10,000 nt of DNA, taken from Anaerolinea sp. GTDB taxonomy: Bacteria; Chloroflexota; Anaerolineae; Anaerolineales; Anaerolineaceae. Position 1 is the first letter of the stretch. The number at the start of each line of letters is the position of its first letter. A model generated the notes under the pieces. The model saw only the letters and a program-made list of their open reading frames with translations. It searched no databases and had not been told where the DNA came from. The position numbers were made by a program, and so were the translations under genes. The DNA is taken from positions 1-10,000 of the forward strand of contig JAIWNK010000031.1 of the NCBI GenBank assembly GCA_020216845.1, read 5' to 3'. Of the stretch, positions 1 through 6,460 are shown piece by piece.

Positions 1-1027
1 GCTGCTCGCCCCGTCACAACCAACCCCATCTGCAACCACATCCCCCACCCTCAGCCCAACCACGCCATTGGCAATTGTCTCAACAACGCCACCCACACCG
101 ACCCATCAACCGCCAACCGACACTCCACCACCCCCACCAACGCCCACACCGACCAGTGCACCCCTTGCTCCAACTGACACGCCCCCCATGGCTACCCCTA
201 CCGGCGGCAGTGCGTTGATTGCCTTTGCCTCCGATCGCAGCGGCAGCTTCCAAGTCTGGGTCATGGAAAGCGACGGCAGCAACCCACGTCAGGTTACCGA
301 TCTCATTGATGGCGCCTGCCAACCCGACTGGTCACCCGATGGACAGCAACTGGTCTTCACCTCACCCTGCCCACGCCGCCAGGATTTGTATCGCAATTCT
401 AGCCTCTATCTGATTCGCAGCGATGGCACCGGACTGACACCGCTCCTCTCCATGCCCGGCGGTGATTACGACCCAGCCTGGTCACCTGACGGCAAAACAA
501 TTGCCTTCACGTCCCTACGCGATGGCAACGCCCCCCACATTTACTTCTATGACCTCGCCACCAATCAAGTGCAGCGCTTCACCTCGCTCAACAGCAGCGA
601 CCGACGCCCCGCCTGGTCACCCGACGGCCAGCAAATTGCCTGTGAAAGCACCGGCCTTGGCAAACCGCAAATCTGGTTGCTCAGCTTAGATGGCAAACAG
701 CGCCGCGAATTCTCCAAATTGGACGATCTACCGGATTATGCACCAGCCTGGTCACGAGATGCGCAAGTAATCTACTTCAGCCAGGGCAACTCACTCTCCT
801 ACATCATCGCCAAACGCACCAACCTGCCAGGCGCCGATGAAGTGCGCATCGGCGAGCGCGTCAAAACGGCCCTCAACGTCAGCGCTTCACCGGATGATTT
901 CTGGCTGGCATTTGAAAGCTGGACAGATGGCAATTATGACATTTACACAATGAACCGCACCGGTGCCAACCTCACCCGTCTGACCAGCGACCCCAGTGTA
1001 GATATTGACCCGGTCTGGCAGCCGTAA
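1..1027 (+). CDS. TolB/PD40-like beta-propeller protein with Pro/Thr-rich stalk (5'-truncated)
   Basis: The frame is open to the window edge and the Pro/Thr-rich stretch is already under way at base 2, so this is the C-terminal part of a longer protein. The TTG at 68 is not a credible start. After the stalk (to about base 208) come roughly six propeller repeats. Four carry a Trp-Ser-Pro/Arg-Asp motif, with the Trp codons at 329, 479, 614 and 749. Blade-type motifs such as IAFASDRSGSFQVWVM and GNYDIYTMNRTGANLTRLT lie between them, and the last blade closes at the C-terminus with DPVWQP. This is the TolB/WD40-like PD40 architecture, normally an extracytoplasmic binding scaffold without catalysis. 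The missing N-terminus could hold a signal peptide, a membrane anchor or another domain such as a Ser/Thr kinase; the sequence cannot decide. The gene converges on the minus-strand operon with one base between stop codons. The fold is fairly sure, the function unknown. Confidence 0.85.
   Translation, partial: LLAPSQPTPSATTSPTLSPTTPLAIVSTTPPTPTHQPPTDTPPPPPTPTPTSAPLAPTDTPPMATPTGGSALIAFASDRSGSFQVWVMESDGSNPRQVTDLIDGACQPDWSPDGQQLVFTSPCPRRQDLYRNSSLYLIRSDGTGLTPLLSMPGGDYDPAWSPDGKTIAFTSLRDGNAPHIYFYDLATNQVQRFTSLNSSDRRPAWSPDGQQIACESTGLGKPQIWLLSLDGKQRREFSKLDDLPDYAPAWSRDAQVIYFSQGNSLSYIIAKRTNLPGADEVRIGERVKTALNVSASPDDFWLAFESWTDGNYDIYTMNRTGANLTRLTSDPSVDIDPVWQP
2..208 (+). repeat. Pro/Thr-rich low-complexity stalk
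   Basis: This region codes almost only Pro, Thr, Ser and Ala, with PPTPT and TDTPP-like units repeated imperfectly. The + strand is therefore almost purely C and A with hardly any G. Such stretches usually form extended, often glycosylated, linkers that hold a surface domain away from the membrane. It continues past the left edge of the window. Confidence 0.8.
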
Positions 1028-1028
1028 C

Positions 1029-1997
1029 TTATTCCTGCAATTGTGCTGCATAAACACTGGCAAACAGAGCAGGCGTCCCACCCGTATGCCAGAACAAAAC
1101 GCTTTCATCGCGGCGGAATGTGCCCGCGCGTATCAAGCTAATCAATCCAGCTGCGGCGCGCCCCGTATAAACCGGGTCTAGCAGCAGCCCCTCATGTTTT
1201 GCAAACAAACGAATTGCCTCAATCTCTGGCGCGCCCAACACACCATACCCGGCGCCCAAAAATCCATCCTCCACCCACACATCTTGCGCCGTAACCCGTG
1301 GCAACGCCTCATCCATCCGTTCTGCTGCCTGATTGGCCAACTCAGCTACCTTTTCTGCCAGTTCCAACCGGCTATGATCAATGCTAATGCCTAGCACTCG
1401 CCCTCGCCAACCGGAACGCTTAGCCCCCAACACCAGCCCAGCCTGTGTTCCGCCCGAAGAAGATGCGACCACCATCGTATCCATCGGCATTCCCTGCATC
1501 AAAAACTCTTCAAACGCCATGGCATAGCCCAGCGTGCCAATCGGCGTCGAGGCCCCAAGCGGAATCAGATGCGGACGCCGTCCTTCTGCCCAAGCCCGTT
1601 CAAACACTGATTGCAAAGTCTGTTCCCGCTCAGCGCGCGTTGTCCAAACCACTTCGGCGCCGAACAATTGATCGAGCAAAAAGTTACCATCCGCCTGTTG
1701 CGGGGGCTGCCCCGAAAGCACCAAAATGCAGCCCAACCCCAACCGTGCAGCTAGGGCAGCAGTCTGCCGACAATGATTGGACTGGGCCGCGCCCACCGTT
1801 ATCAACGTCCTCGCCCCGTGCGCCATTGCCTCAGCCAACACAAACTCCAACTTGCGCAACTTGTTGCCGCCGAATGCCACGCCCGTCTGATCATCGCGCT
1901 TGACGAAAATCTGCGGCCCGCCCAAAGCAGCGCTCAAATTGGGCAATGGCTCAATCGCTGTCGGCAAATGTGCCAAACGAATCCTTGATACATTCAT
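1029..1997 (-). CDS. PLP-dependent D-cysteine desulfhydrase / ACC deaminase family protein
   Basis: A 322-residue protein of the fold-type II PLP family that holds D-cysteine desulfhydrase (DcyD: D-cysteine to pyruvate, sulfide and ammonia) and ACC deaminase. The PLP lysine is expected to be K46 in GGNKLRKLE. QSNHCRQTAA (72-81) is the substrate-side loop and SSGGT (180-184) the phosphate-binding loop. Two positions reported to separate the two activities, Glu and Leu in ACC deaminase, are here T278 (DPVYTG) and T305 (HTGGTPA). That favours D-cysteine desulfhydrase, though a broader D-amino-acid or beta-substituted substrate remains possible. The start is the ATG at 1997: it overlaps the FemAB stop as ATGA and has a full AGGAGGT six bases upstream. 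A longer frame back to 2171 is rejected because it reads 58 unconserved residues inside the FemAB gene. It is the last gene of the operon and probably cytoplasmic. Confidence 0.9.
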   Translation of the reverse strand: MNVSRIRLAHLPTAIEPLPNLSAALGGPQIFVKRDDQTGVAFGGNKLRKLEFVLAEAMAHGARTLITVGAAQSNHCRQTAALAARLGLGCILVLSGQPPQQADGNFLLDQLFGAEVVWTTRAEREQTLQSVFERAWAEGRRPHLIPLGASTPIGTLGYAMAFEEFLMQGMPMDTMVVASSSGGTQAGLVLGAKRSGWRGRVLGISIDHSRLELAEKVAELANQAAERMDEALPRVTAQDVWVEDGFLGAGYGVLGAPEIEAIRLFAKHEGLLLDPVYTGRAAAGLISLIRAGTFRRDESVLFWHTGGTPALFASVYAAQLQE

Positions 1998-3094
1998 GCT
2001 CCAACCTCCTGACGGGTACGCGCCTTGCCGCGCCGTCGCATCCAATCTAACACACGCGGCAAAAGGCGCGTCCACACTGAGTAGAAAACCGGGTTTGCCA
2101 CATAATCCCAAGCCCCCAAGCCACGCCAAACGGTTCCCCCCAACCCTTCTTTGAAGCGAAACACCCCCCACATCGAATCGCTTTCATCAAACACATCCGG
2201 TGCCCCCCACAAATCATAGGTCATACAGCCGCGCTCGCGCGCCAAACGCATCGCCTCCCACTGCAAAAGGTAATTTGGCATTTTATCACGGTGCTCTGCT
2301 GCCGACATCCCATACAAATACCATGCTCGTCCGGCAAACCAAAACAACCAAACAGCTGCCACTGCCTGCCCATCCACCTCAGCGATTAATGGCAGCGCCA
2401 TCTCACGCGCCATAAACAGCGCCCACACCTGACGATAATAAGCCTCTGGACGAATGACAAATCCATCCCGCACCGAAGTCTGCGCATACAAGCGGTAGAG
2501 CAATCCAAAATCACTCTCCCCCCCCAATCGCACAGTAACCCCCTTGCGCTGCGCCAGGCGCAAATTGTATCGAGCTTTTTGCTTCATGCGCGCCAGCCAG
2601 GTTTGCTCATCACCCCGCAAGTCAAGCAAGACTGTATTGCGAAACTGAATCTGTTCTGCCGAAAAGCGCCAATTGCGCCGCTCCAATTCTGCGCGCACCG
2701 CTACCCCTTCTGACAGCCCCCCCCCCTCCTCATCTTCACATATGCCACGTCCCAGCCATACTTCCGCGTCCAACTTTAAAAACAGGGCGCGCTGCTGATG
2801 AGCAAGAGCTTGCAAATCATCCAACACCCGGTTGCGTAACGCCACATCCCCCCAATCCAACAAAGGCCCACGCGGCGCATACAACATGCCCAACCCCAAC
2901 GGCAACGCCCGACGCAACAGCAAAACTGCCGCCCGCACTTGCTCACCCTCTTGCCAGACAAATCGCTGCGAGCTCCACCCCAAAGATTGTTTCACTTGCG
3001 CCCATTCGTTTGTCTGCAACAAATGTGCCCCAGGCAGTGCAGCGACAATCTCATTCCAGCCTTCCGCTGCATGAGCAGTCATCACCAGGCTCAC
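1994..3094 (-). CDS. FemAB-family peptidoglycan-bridge (aminoacyl) transferase, paralogue 1
   Basis: A 366-residue protein of the Fem/FemX-like family: two GNAT-like halves that move an amino acid from aminoacyl-tRNA to the peptide of lipid II or a similar precursor. Family marks are LYAPRGPLLD (71-80), KQKARYNLRLAQRKGVTVR (171-189), AWYLYG (257-262), MPNYLLQWEAMR (272-283), YDLWGAPD (293-300) and the closing WGVFRFKEGLGG (309-320). No signal peptide or clear membrane segment is seen, so it is probably cytoplasmic or membrane-associated. The start is GTG at 3094, in a GTGA overlap with the Nudix stop, backed by AAGGAGGT six bases upstream; the in-frame ATG at 3082 is less likely. Compared with paralogue 2 (3597-4574) it has about 20 extra residues near 115-135. 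That insert is acidic and Gly-rich, and its coding strand holds a ten-G run. The acceptor and the amino acid added cannot be read from sequence. Confidence 0.88.
   Translation of the reverse strand: MSLVMTAHAAEGWNEIVAALPGAHLLQTNEWAQVKQSLGWSSQRFVWQEGEQVRAAVLLLRRALPLGLGMLYAPRGPLLDWGDVALRNRVLDDLQALAHQQRALFLKLDAEVWLGRGICEDEEGGGLSEGVAVRAELERRNWRFSAEQIQFRNTVLLDLRGDEQTWLARMKQKARYNLRLAQRKGVTVRLGGESDFGLLYRLYAQTSVRDGFVIRPEAYYRQVWALFMAREMALPLIAEVDGQAVAAVWLFWFAGRAWYLYGMSAAEHRDKMPNYLLQWEAMRLARERGCMTYDLWGAPDVFDESDSMWGVFRFKEGLGGTVWRGLGAWDYVANPVFYSVWTRLLPRVLDWMRRRGKARTRQEVGA
2004..2010 (-). promoter_or_regulatory. Strong ribosome binding site for the D-cysteine desulfhydrase-family gene
   Basis: AGGAGGT on the minus strand lies six bases before the ATG at 1997, inside the end of the upstream FemAB gene. 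It fixes the start and shows this last gene can load ribosomes on its own, beyond coupling through the ATGA overlap. Confidence 0.8.
2518..2525 (-). repeat. Eight-G homopolymer inside FemAB gene 1
   Basis: Eight consecutive C on the + strand code L190-G191-G192-E193, just after the conserved RKGVTVR segment. This is the second longest homopolymer noticed, and in the same gene as the ten-G run. It may be mere codon use in G-rich coding DNA or a second slippage site. Confidence 0.8.
2717..2726 (-). repeat. Ten-G homopolymer inside FemAB gene 1
   Basis: Ten consecutive C on the + strand (G on the coding strand) code the end of E123 and G124-G126, in the insertion absent from the paralogue. Losing one G brings a TAG into frame at 2703-2701; gaining one G leads to a TGA at 2624-2622. 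Either change removes the second half of the enzyme. It is the longest homopolymer in the window. Confidence 0.9.
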
Positions 3095-3591
3095 CTGCCC
3101 ACCTCCTTGGAATGCAGCCAGGCCAGAATCGTCTCGCGATGCCCGGCGCCAGCCAAATCCTCCGGAAGGTCTTGCGCGTTAAAAAAGCCTAATCCATCGG
3201 TTTCGTGACTCATGTGCAATTCGCCAGCAAGAATCTGACAAGCATAAACCACCAGCACCCCCGGCCCACGTGGGTCATCATCAAAATACAGCACGTTCAT
3301 CAGTCGTTCAGCTTGCACACGCAGCCCAGTTTCCTCATAAACCTCACGCTCTGCTGCGTGAGCCGGAGATTCATCCACTTCCACATAGCCAGCTGGCAAA
3401 TACCAACAGCCGCGCCATGGCTCATAAGCCCGTCGTGCCAACAGCAAAGATCCATCCACCTCAATCAGCGCTGCTGCGCCAATTTTCGGCTGCGCATAAT
3501 AGACCCAACCACACGCGGGGCAAACCAGGCGCTCTCGCTCTTGCTGCACAAGCTGCAACGTTGTACCGCATTCCAGGCAATATTTGACCAT
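3091..3591 (-). CDS. Nudix hydrolase with N-terminal zinc ribbon
   Basis: A 166-residue protein. An N-terminal four-cysteine zinc ribbon (C5, C8, C24, C27: CLEC and CPAC) precedes a Nudix domain. The Nudix box at 68-90 fits GX5EX7REUXEEXGU exactly: G68, E74, then REVYEETGL at 82-90. WYLPAGYVE just before it is typical of ADP-ribose/NDP-sugar pyrophosphatase-like members (COG1051 type). Enzymes of this class cleave nucleoside diphosphates linked to another moiety, using divalent metal bound by the box glutamates. The substrate is not predictable; an NDP-sugar or dinucleotide would suit the neighbours. The start is ATG 3591, since the zinc ribbon begins at once and the frame back to 3732 only reads antisense-quality residues inside the next gene. 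It starts five bases after the FemAB 2 stop, with only a weak GGAAGAG-like ribosome site, and its stop overlaps FemAB 1 as GTGA. Confidence 0.9.
   Translation of the reverse strand: MVKYCLECGTTLQLVQQERERLVCPACGWVYYAQPKIGAAALIEVDGSLLLARRAYEPWRGCWYLPAGYVEVDESPAHAAEREVYEETGLRVQAERLMNVLYFDDDPRGPGVLVVYACQILAGELHMSHETDGLGFFNAQDLPEDLAGAGHRETILAWLHSKEVGR
3101..3108 (-). promoter_or_regulatory. Strong ribosome binding site for FemAB gene 1
   Basis: AAGGAGGT on the minus strand lies six bases before the GTG at 3094, within the last codons of the Nudix gene. It decides for the GTG start over the in-frame ATG twelve bases further in. Confidence 0.8.
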
Positions 3592-3596
3592 ACGCT

Positions 3597-4574
3597 TTAC
3601 ACCGCTCTTCCCATCCGCTGTGCATACCAACCATACAGACGATATACCAACGGCTGATAAATATAATTCCAGGCCTGCGCTGCTCGCCGCACCTCTCCAC
3701 CGAAACCGCGCTTGAAACGATACACGCCCCACAGGCCATCACTATGCTGTGTGAAGCCCGCCTCCAGCTCCGCCTCATCCACATCCGGCACGCCCCACAA
3801 ATCATATTCCAGACAACCCCGCGCAGCTGCCCAACGCATCGCCTCCCATTGCAGCAAATAGGTCGGCATCCGGTTGCGCTCTTCATCATTTGAAGCACCG
3901 TATAAATACCAGGCACGCTGTCCGACGTAAAACACCATCAAGGCCGCCAAAGGCCGCCCGTCAAATTCAGCCTGCAGCAATGCTGCCTGTCCTTGCCGGA
4001 CAAACAGATCATAGGCCCGTTGATAATAGGCCAGCGAATGCACACCGAACCCATCTCGTTTTCCAGTCACCTGCATCAACGCGTGAAACGTCTGCACATC
4101 CTCAGTTTCTCTTACCGTCACACCTTTGCGCTCTGCCAGACGAATGTTATAGCGCGTCTTGGGTTTCATGCGCTCTAACCAATCAGCCTCACTACCACGC
4201 AAGGAAACGACCACCGTTCGCCGGGGTTGAATGGCAGCTGCAGGCACAAATCCTGGCCATTCGCGCTCGCCTTCGGCCCATGCATCCGGTTCCACCTTCA
4301 AGAAAAACGCCCCGTGTTGCCGACAAATGCGATGCACCTCAGCCCATAGCGCATCACAATCATCCCCCAGCGGGCCCTTGGGCAGATAAGCCATCGTCAG
4401 CCCAGGCGCAAAACGGCGGAATAAAACCTGTGCTCCACAGCCCCCAACCCGCACGCGAATCACCCGCCAGCCAAAAGCCGCCTTCAGTTCCCCCCAGGCA
4501 GCTTGTTGCAACACGTGCGCCTGCGGAAAACCCGCCGAAAATTGTTGCCACTCAGAAAAAGTCAAGATCGTCAT
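3597..4574 (-). CDS. FemAB-family peptidoglycan-bridge (aminoacyl) transferase, paralogue 2
   Basis: A 325-residue Fem/FemX-like protein, near the length of the compact Weissella FemX and without the long coiled-coil arm of staphylococcal FemA. It shares the paralogue's signatures: YLPKGPLG (63-70), KPKTRYNIRLAERKGVTVR (137-155), AWYLYGAS (221-228), MPTYLLQWEAMR (236-247), YDLWGVPD (257-264) and LWGVYRFKRGFGG (281-293). The expected role is adding an amino acid from aminoacyl-tRNA to a lipid-linked envelope precursor. It differs from paralogue 1 by lacking the Gly-rich insert and by a longer acidic loop after YDLWGVPD (about 265-279). The ATG at 4574 overlaps the dehydratase stop as ATGA. The upstream ribosome site is weak, so translation probably depends on coupling. 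The divergence from paralogue 1 along the whole length points to an old duplication or separate acquisition rather than a recent tandem copy. The exact amino acid and acceptor are unknown. Confidence 0.88.
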   Translation of the reverse strand: MTILTFSEWQQFSAGFPQAHVLQQAAWGELKAAFGWRVIRVRVGGCGAQVLFRRFAPGLTMAYLPKGPLGDDCDALWAEVHRICRQHGAFFLKVEPDAWAEGEREWPGFVPAAAIQPRRTVVVSLRGSEADWLERMKPKTRYNIRLAERKGVTVRETEDVQTFHALMQVTGKRDGFGVHSLAYYQRAYDLFVRQGQAALLQAEFDGRPLAALMVFYVGQRAWYLYGASNDEERNRMPTYLLQWEAMRWAAARGCLEYDLWGVPDVDEAELEAGFTQHSDGLWGVYRFKRGFGGEVRRAAQAWNYIYQPLVYRLYGWYAQRMGRAV

Positions 4575-6457
4575 TCAATCGCCGTCATCTCAGGCGGCGG
4601 GGTGCTGCGCACCTGCGCCCCAGGAATCAATTCATCAAGCAAAGCCACAATCTCGGCACTTTTTCCCGCGCGTGCCAGTTCCTCCAAACGCTCAACTGCC
4701 TTTTGCAATGTTTCGCCCATCAAGGCTGGCTGATCTTCCAGCTGATAGATATCCGGATGCTCTGTCCGGGTAAATTGATGCCCTTCCTCTAACAAGTCTT
4801 CGCTCAATTTTTCGCCCGGACGAATACCGGTAAACACAATCTCAATATCCCGCCCCGGCTCCAACCCCGACAACCGAATCAAATCTTCTGCCAGATCCAA
4901 AATGCGCACCTGTTGGCCCATATTCAAGACAAAGGTTTCCCCCCCTTTGCCAAGCCCAGCTGCTTGCAAAACCAGATTAACCGCCTCGGGGATTGTCATG
5001 AAAAATCGCCGCATGTCTGGATGGGTGATGGTGATAGGCCCGCCGCGTGCAATTTGTCGCTTGAAAATTGGCACCACACTGCCACGACTGCCCAACACAT
5101 TGCCAAACCGCACAACAGCAAATGCCCGTCCCGAGCGCGCGGCTGCATCCAGCACAATCATTTCCGCCATACGCTTGGTTGCCCCCATGACATTGACCGG
5201 CAAAATCGCCTTGTCGGTCGAGATCATCACCATCCGCTCCACATCATGTTCCAAGGCCACCTGCACCAGGTTACGCGTTCCCAACACGTTATTGGTCACT
5301 GCCTCTGCAACATTCACTTCCATCAAAGGCACATGCTTATGTGCTGCCGCATGAAACACGACCTGAGGATGCGTATCATGAAATACCGCCCGCAAACGGG
5401 GCAAATCACGCACGTCAGCAATCACCGGACGCATCAGCTGCGAAGGGAAAGAATCGCGCAAATCCAGCAAGGCTTCAAAGATACTGTTCTCCCCATGCCC
5501 CAACAAAATCAACTCGCTTGGCCCCCAGCGCGCAATTTGTCGGCATAGTTCACGTCCAATCGAGCCGCCCGCCCCGCTCACCAATACCACCCGACCGGTC
5601 AGCGTCGCGCCGACCAAATCGTCCATCATGCGTGTTGGCTGACGGCGCAGCAAGTCGGTGATATCCACTTCGCGCAAACGGCTAACACTCACCTTGCCCC
5701 CAAGCAACTCATAAATGCCAGGCATTGTGCGAAAAGGGATGCCCTTCAAACGGCACACATCGCTCACCAAACGCACCACCCGCCCCGGCGCGGAGGGAAT
5801 GGCAATAATAACTTCCTCCACATGTTGACGGTCAATCACATGCGAAAGATCGTTCAAGCGCCCCACAACCGGCACGCCATAAATCTGCTGCCGAAGTTTT
5901 GCCGGGTTATCGTCCAAAAAGCCAATTGGCGTCATGTTCAGCTGCGGATTCTTTTGCAGCTCCCGAATCACCAACGCACCCGCATCTCCAGCCCCAATCA
6001 CCAATAAACGCCGTGAGCGCATCGCTCCCCCGGCCTGCGTATGTGCCCGCGCCTCAGCCAACATGCGCAAACTAAAGCGCAATCCGCCCACAAACAACAC
6101 CGATAGCAACCAATCTATCACCAAGACAGTGCGCGGGAAACCATTAAAAGCGCCCAACGAAAATAGTCCAATCATCCCCAAAAACATCAAAATCGAGGCG
6201 CTTGTCACCGCGATGGCAATCAGTGTCAACTCGCGTGTACTGGCGTATACCCATAAGCGCCGATACAACCCAAAGTTATAATACACCAAGGGTTTCACCA
6301 ACAATGCCAGCGCAACCATCCAATATGCCGAAGGTTGATAAAATAAAAAGGTTGTGCCGAGCTCCAAGCGCAAAGCATAACTAAAAAATACGCTTGCGAC
6401 AATCAACACCAAATCGCCAAGCAGAATATAGCGATTACGAATATTGGGCTTTTTCAT
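4571..6457 (-). CDS. Membrane-bound NDP-sugar 4,6-dehydratase (CapD/WbpM/PglF-like)
   Basis: A 628-residue polysaccharide-biosynthesis protein. Four membrane segments (about 10-30, 45-65, 76-98, 108-130) come first. A first nucleotide-binding-like domain follows, with VIGAGDAG (153-160) and GFLDDNPAK (179-187). The catalytic SDR domain begins with SGAGGSIG (294-301). It has STDKA (413-417) and MGATK (424-428): as in WbpM/PglF enzymes, Met stands where short-chain dehydrogenases have the catalytic Tyr, and Thr-Asp-Lys supplies the acid/base function. FGNVLGSRGSVVPIF (451-465) and GIRPGEKLSEDLL (544-556) complete the family pattern. Known members turn UDP-GlcNAc into the 4-keto-6-deoxy sugar at the membrane. 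ATG 6457 is chosen, three bases after the sugar transferase stop. A TTG at 6460, directly on that stop, sits at better spacing from GAAAGG and would add one residue. The final roughly 70 residues are a helical, acidic tail. Confidence 0.93.
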   Translation of the reverse strand: MKKPNIRNRYILLGDLVLIVASVFFSYALRLELGTTFLFYQPSAYWMVALALLVKPLVYYNFGLYRRLWVYASTRELTLIAIAVTSASILMFLGMIGLFSLGAFNGFPRTVLVIDWLLSVLFVGGLRFSLRMLAEARAHTQAGGAMRSRRLLVIGAGDAGALVIRELQKNPQLNMTPIGFLDDNPAKLRQQIYGVPVVGRLNDLSHVIDRQHVEEVIIAIPSAPGRVVRLVSDVCRLKGIPFRTMPGIYELLGGKVSVSRLREVDITDLLRRQPTRMMDDLVGATLTGRVVLVSGAGGSIGRELCRQIARWGPSELILLGHGENSIFEALLDLRDSFPSQLMRPVIADVRDLPRLRAVFHDTHPQVVFHAAAHKHVPLMEVNVAEAVTNNVLGTRNLVQVALEHDVERMVMISTDKAILPVNVMGATKRMAEMIVLDAAARSGRAFAVVRFGNVLGSRGSVVPIFKRQIARGGPITITHPDMRRFFMTIPEAVNLVLQAAGLGKGGETFVLNMGQQVRILDLAEDLIRLSGLEPGRDIEIVFTGIRPGEKLSEDLLEEGHQFTRTEHPDIYQLEDQPALMGETLQKAVERLEELARAGKSAEIVALLDELIPGAQVRSTPPPEMTAIE

Positions 6458-6460
6458 CAA

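Noticed and set aside
993..1060. Inverted repeat CCAGTGT/ACACTGG as a shared terminator between the convergent genes
   Set aside because: The arms are seven bases with a 54-base gap and no T-tract follows on either strand. It is as likely to be chance.
1998..2171. N-terminal extension of the D-cysteine desulfhydrase-family gene
   Set aside because: The extra 58 residues overlap the FemAB 1 coding end and resemble nothing. The ATG at 1997 has a perfect ribosome site and an ATGA overlap.
3592..3732. N-terminal extension of the Nudix gene
   Set aside because: It reads out of frame through the end of FemAB 2. The zinc ribbon starts at the ATG at 3591.
1994..4574. Recent tandem duplication of FemAB
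   Set aside because: The two copies share motifs but differ throughout, have different insertions and are separated by the Nudix gene. No long identical DNA stretch was seen.
3890..4792. 300-residue open frame on the + strand
   Set aside because: It is antisense to FemAB 2 and the dehydratase C-terminus, both strongly conserved. Its product is Pro/His/Gln/Arg-rich with no recognisable domain, as expected of a shadow frame on a C/A-rich strand.
5034..5222. Possible defect in the dehydratase because the catalytic Tyr is replaced by Met (MGATK)
   Set aside because: Met at this position, with Thr-Asp-Lys nearby, is normal for the WbpM/PglF/CapD branch, so the enzyme is probably active.
4913..5548. 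211-residue open frame on the + strand
   Set aside because: It lies opposite the catalytic domain of the dehydratase, and its His/Cys/Gln-rich composition has no family signature.
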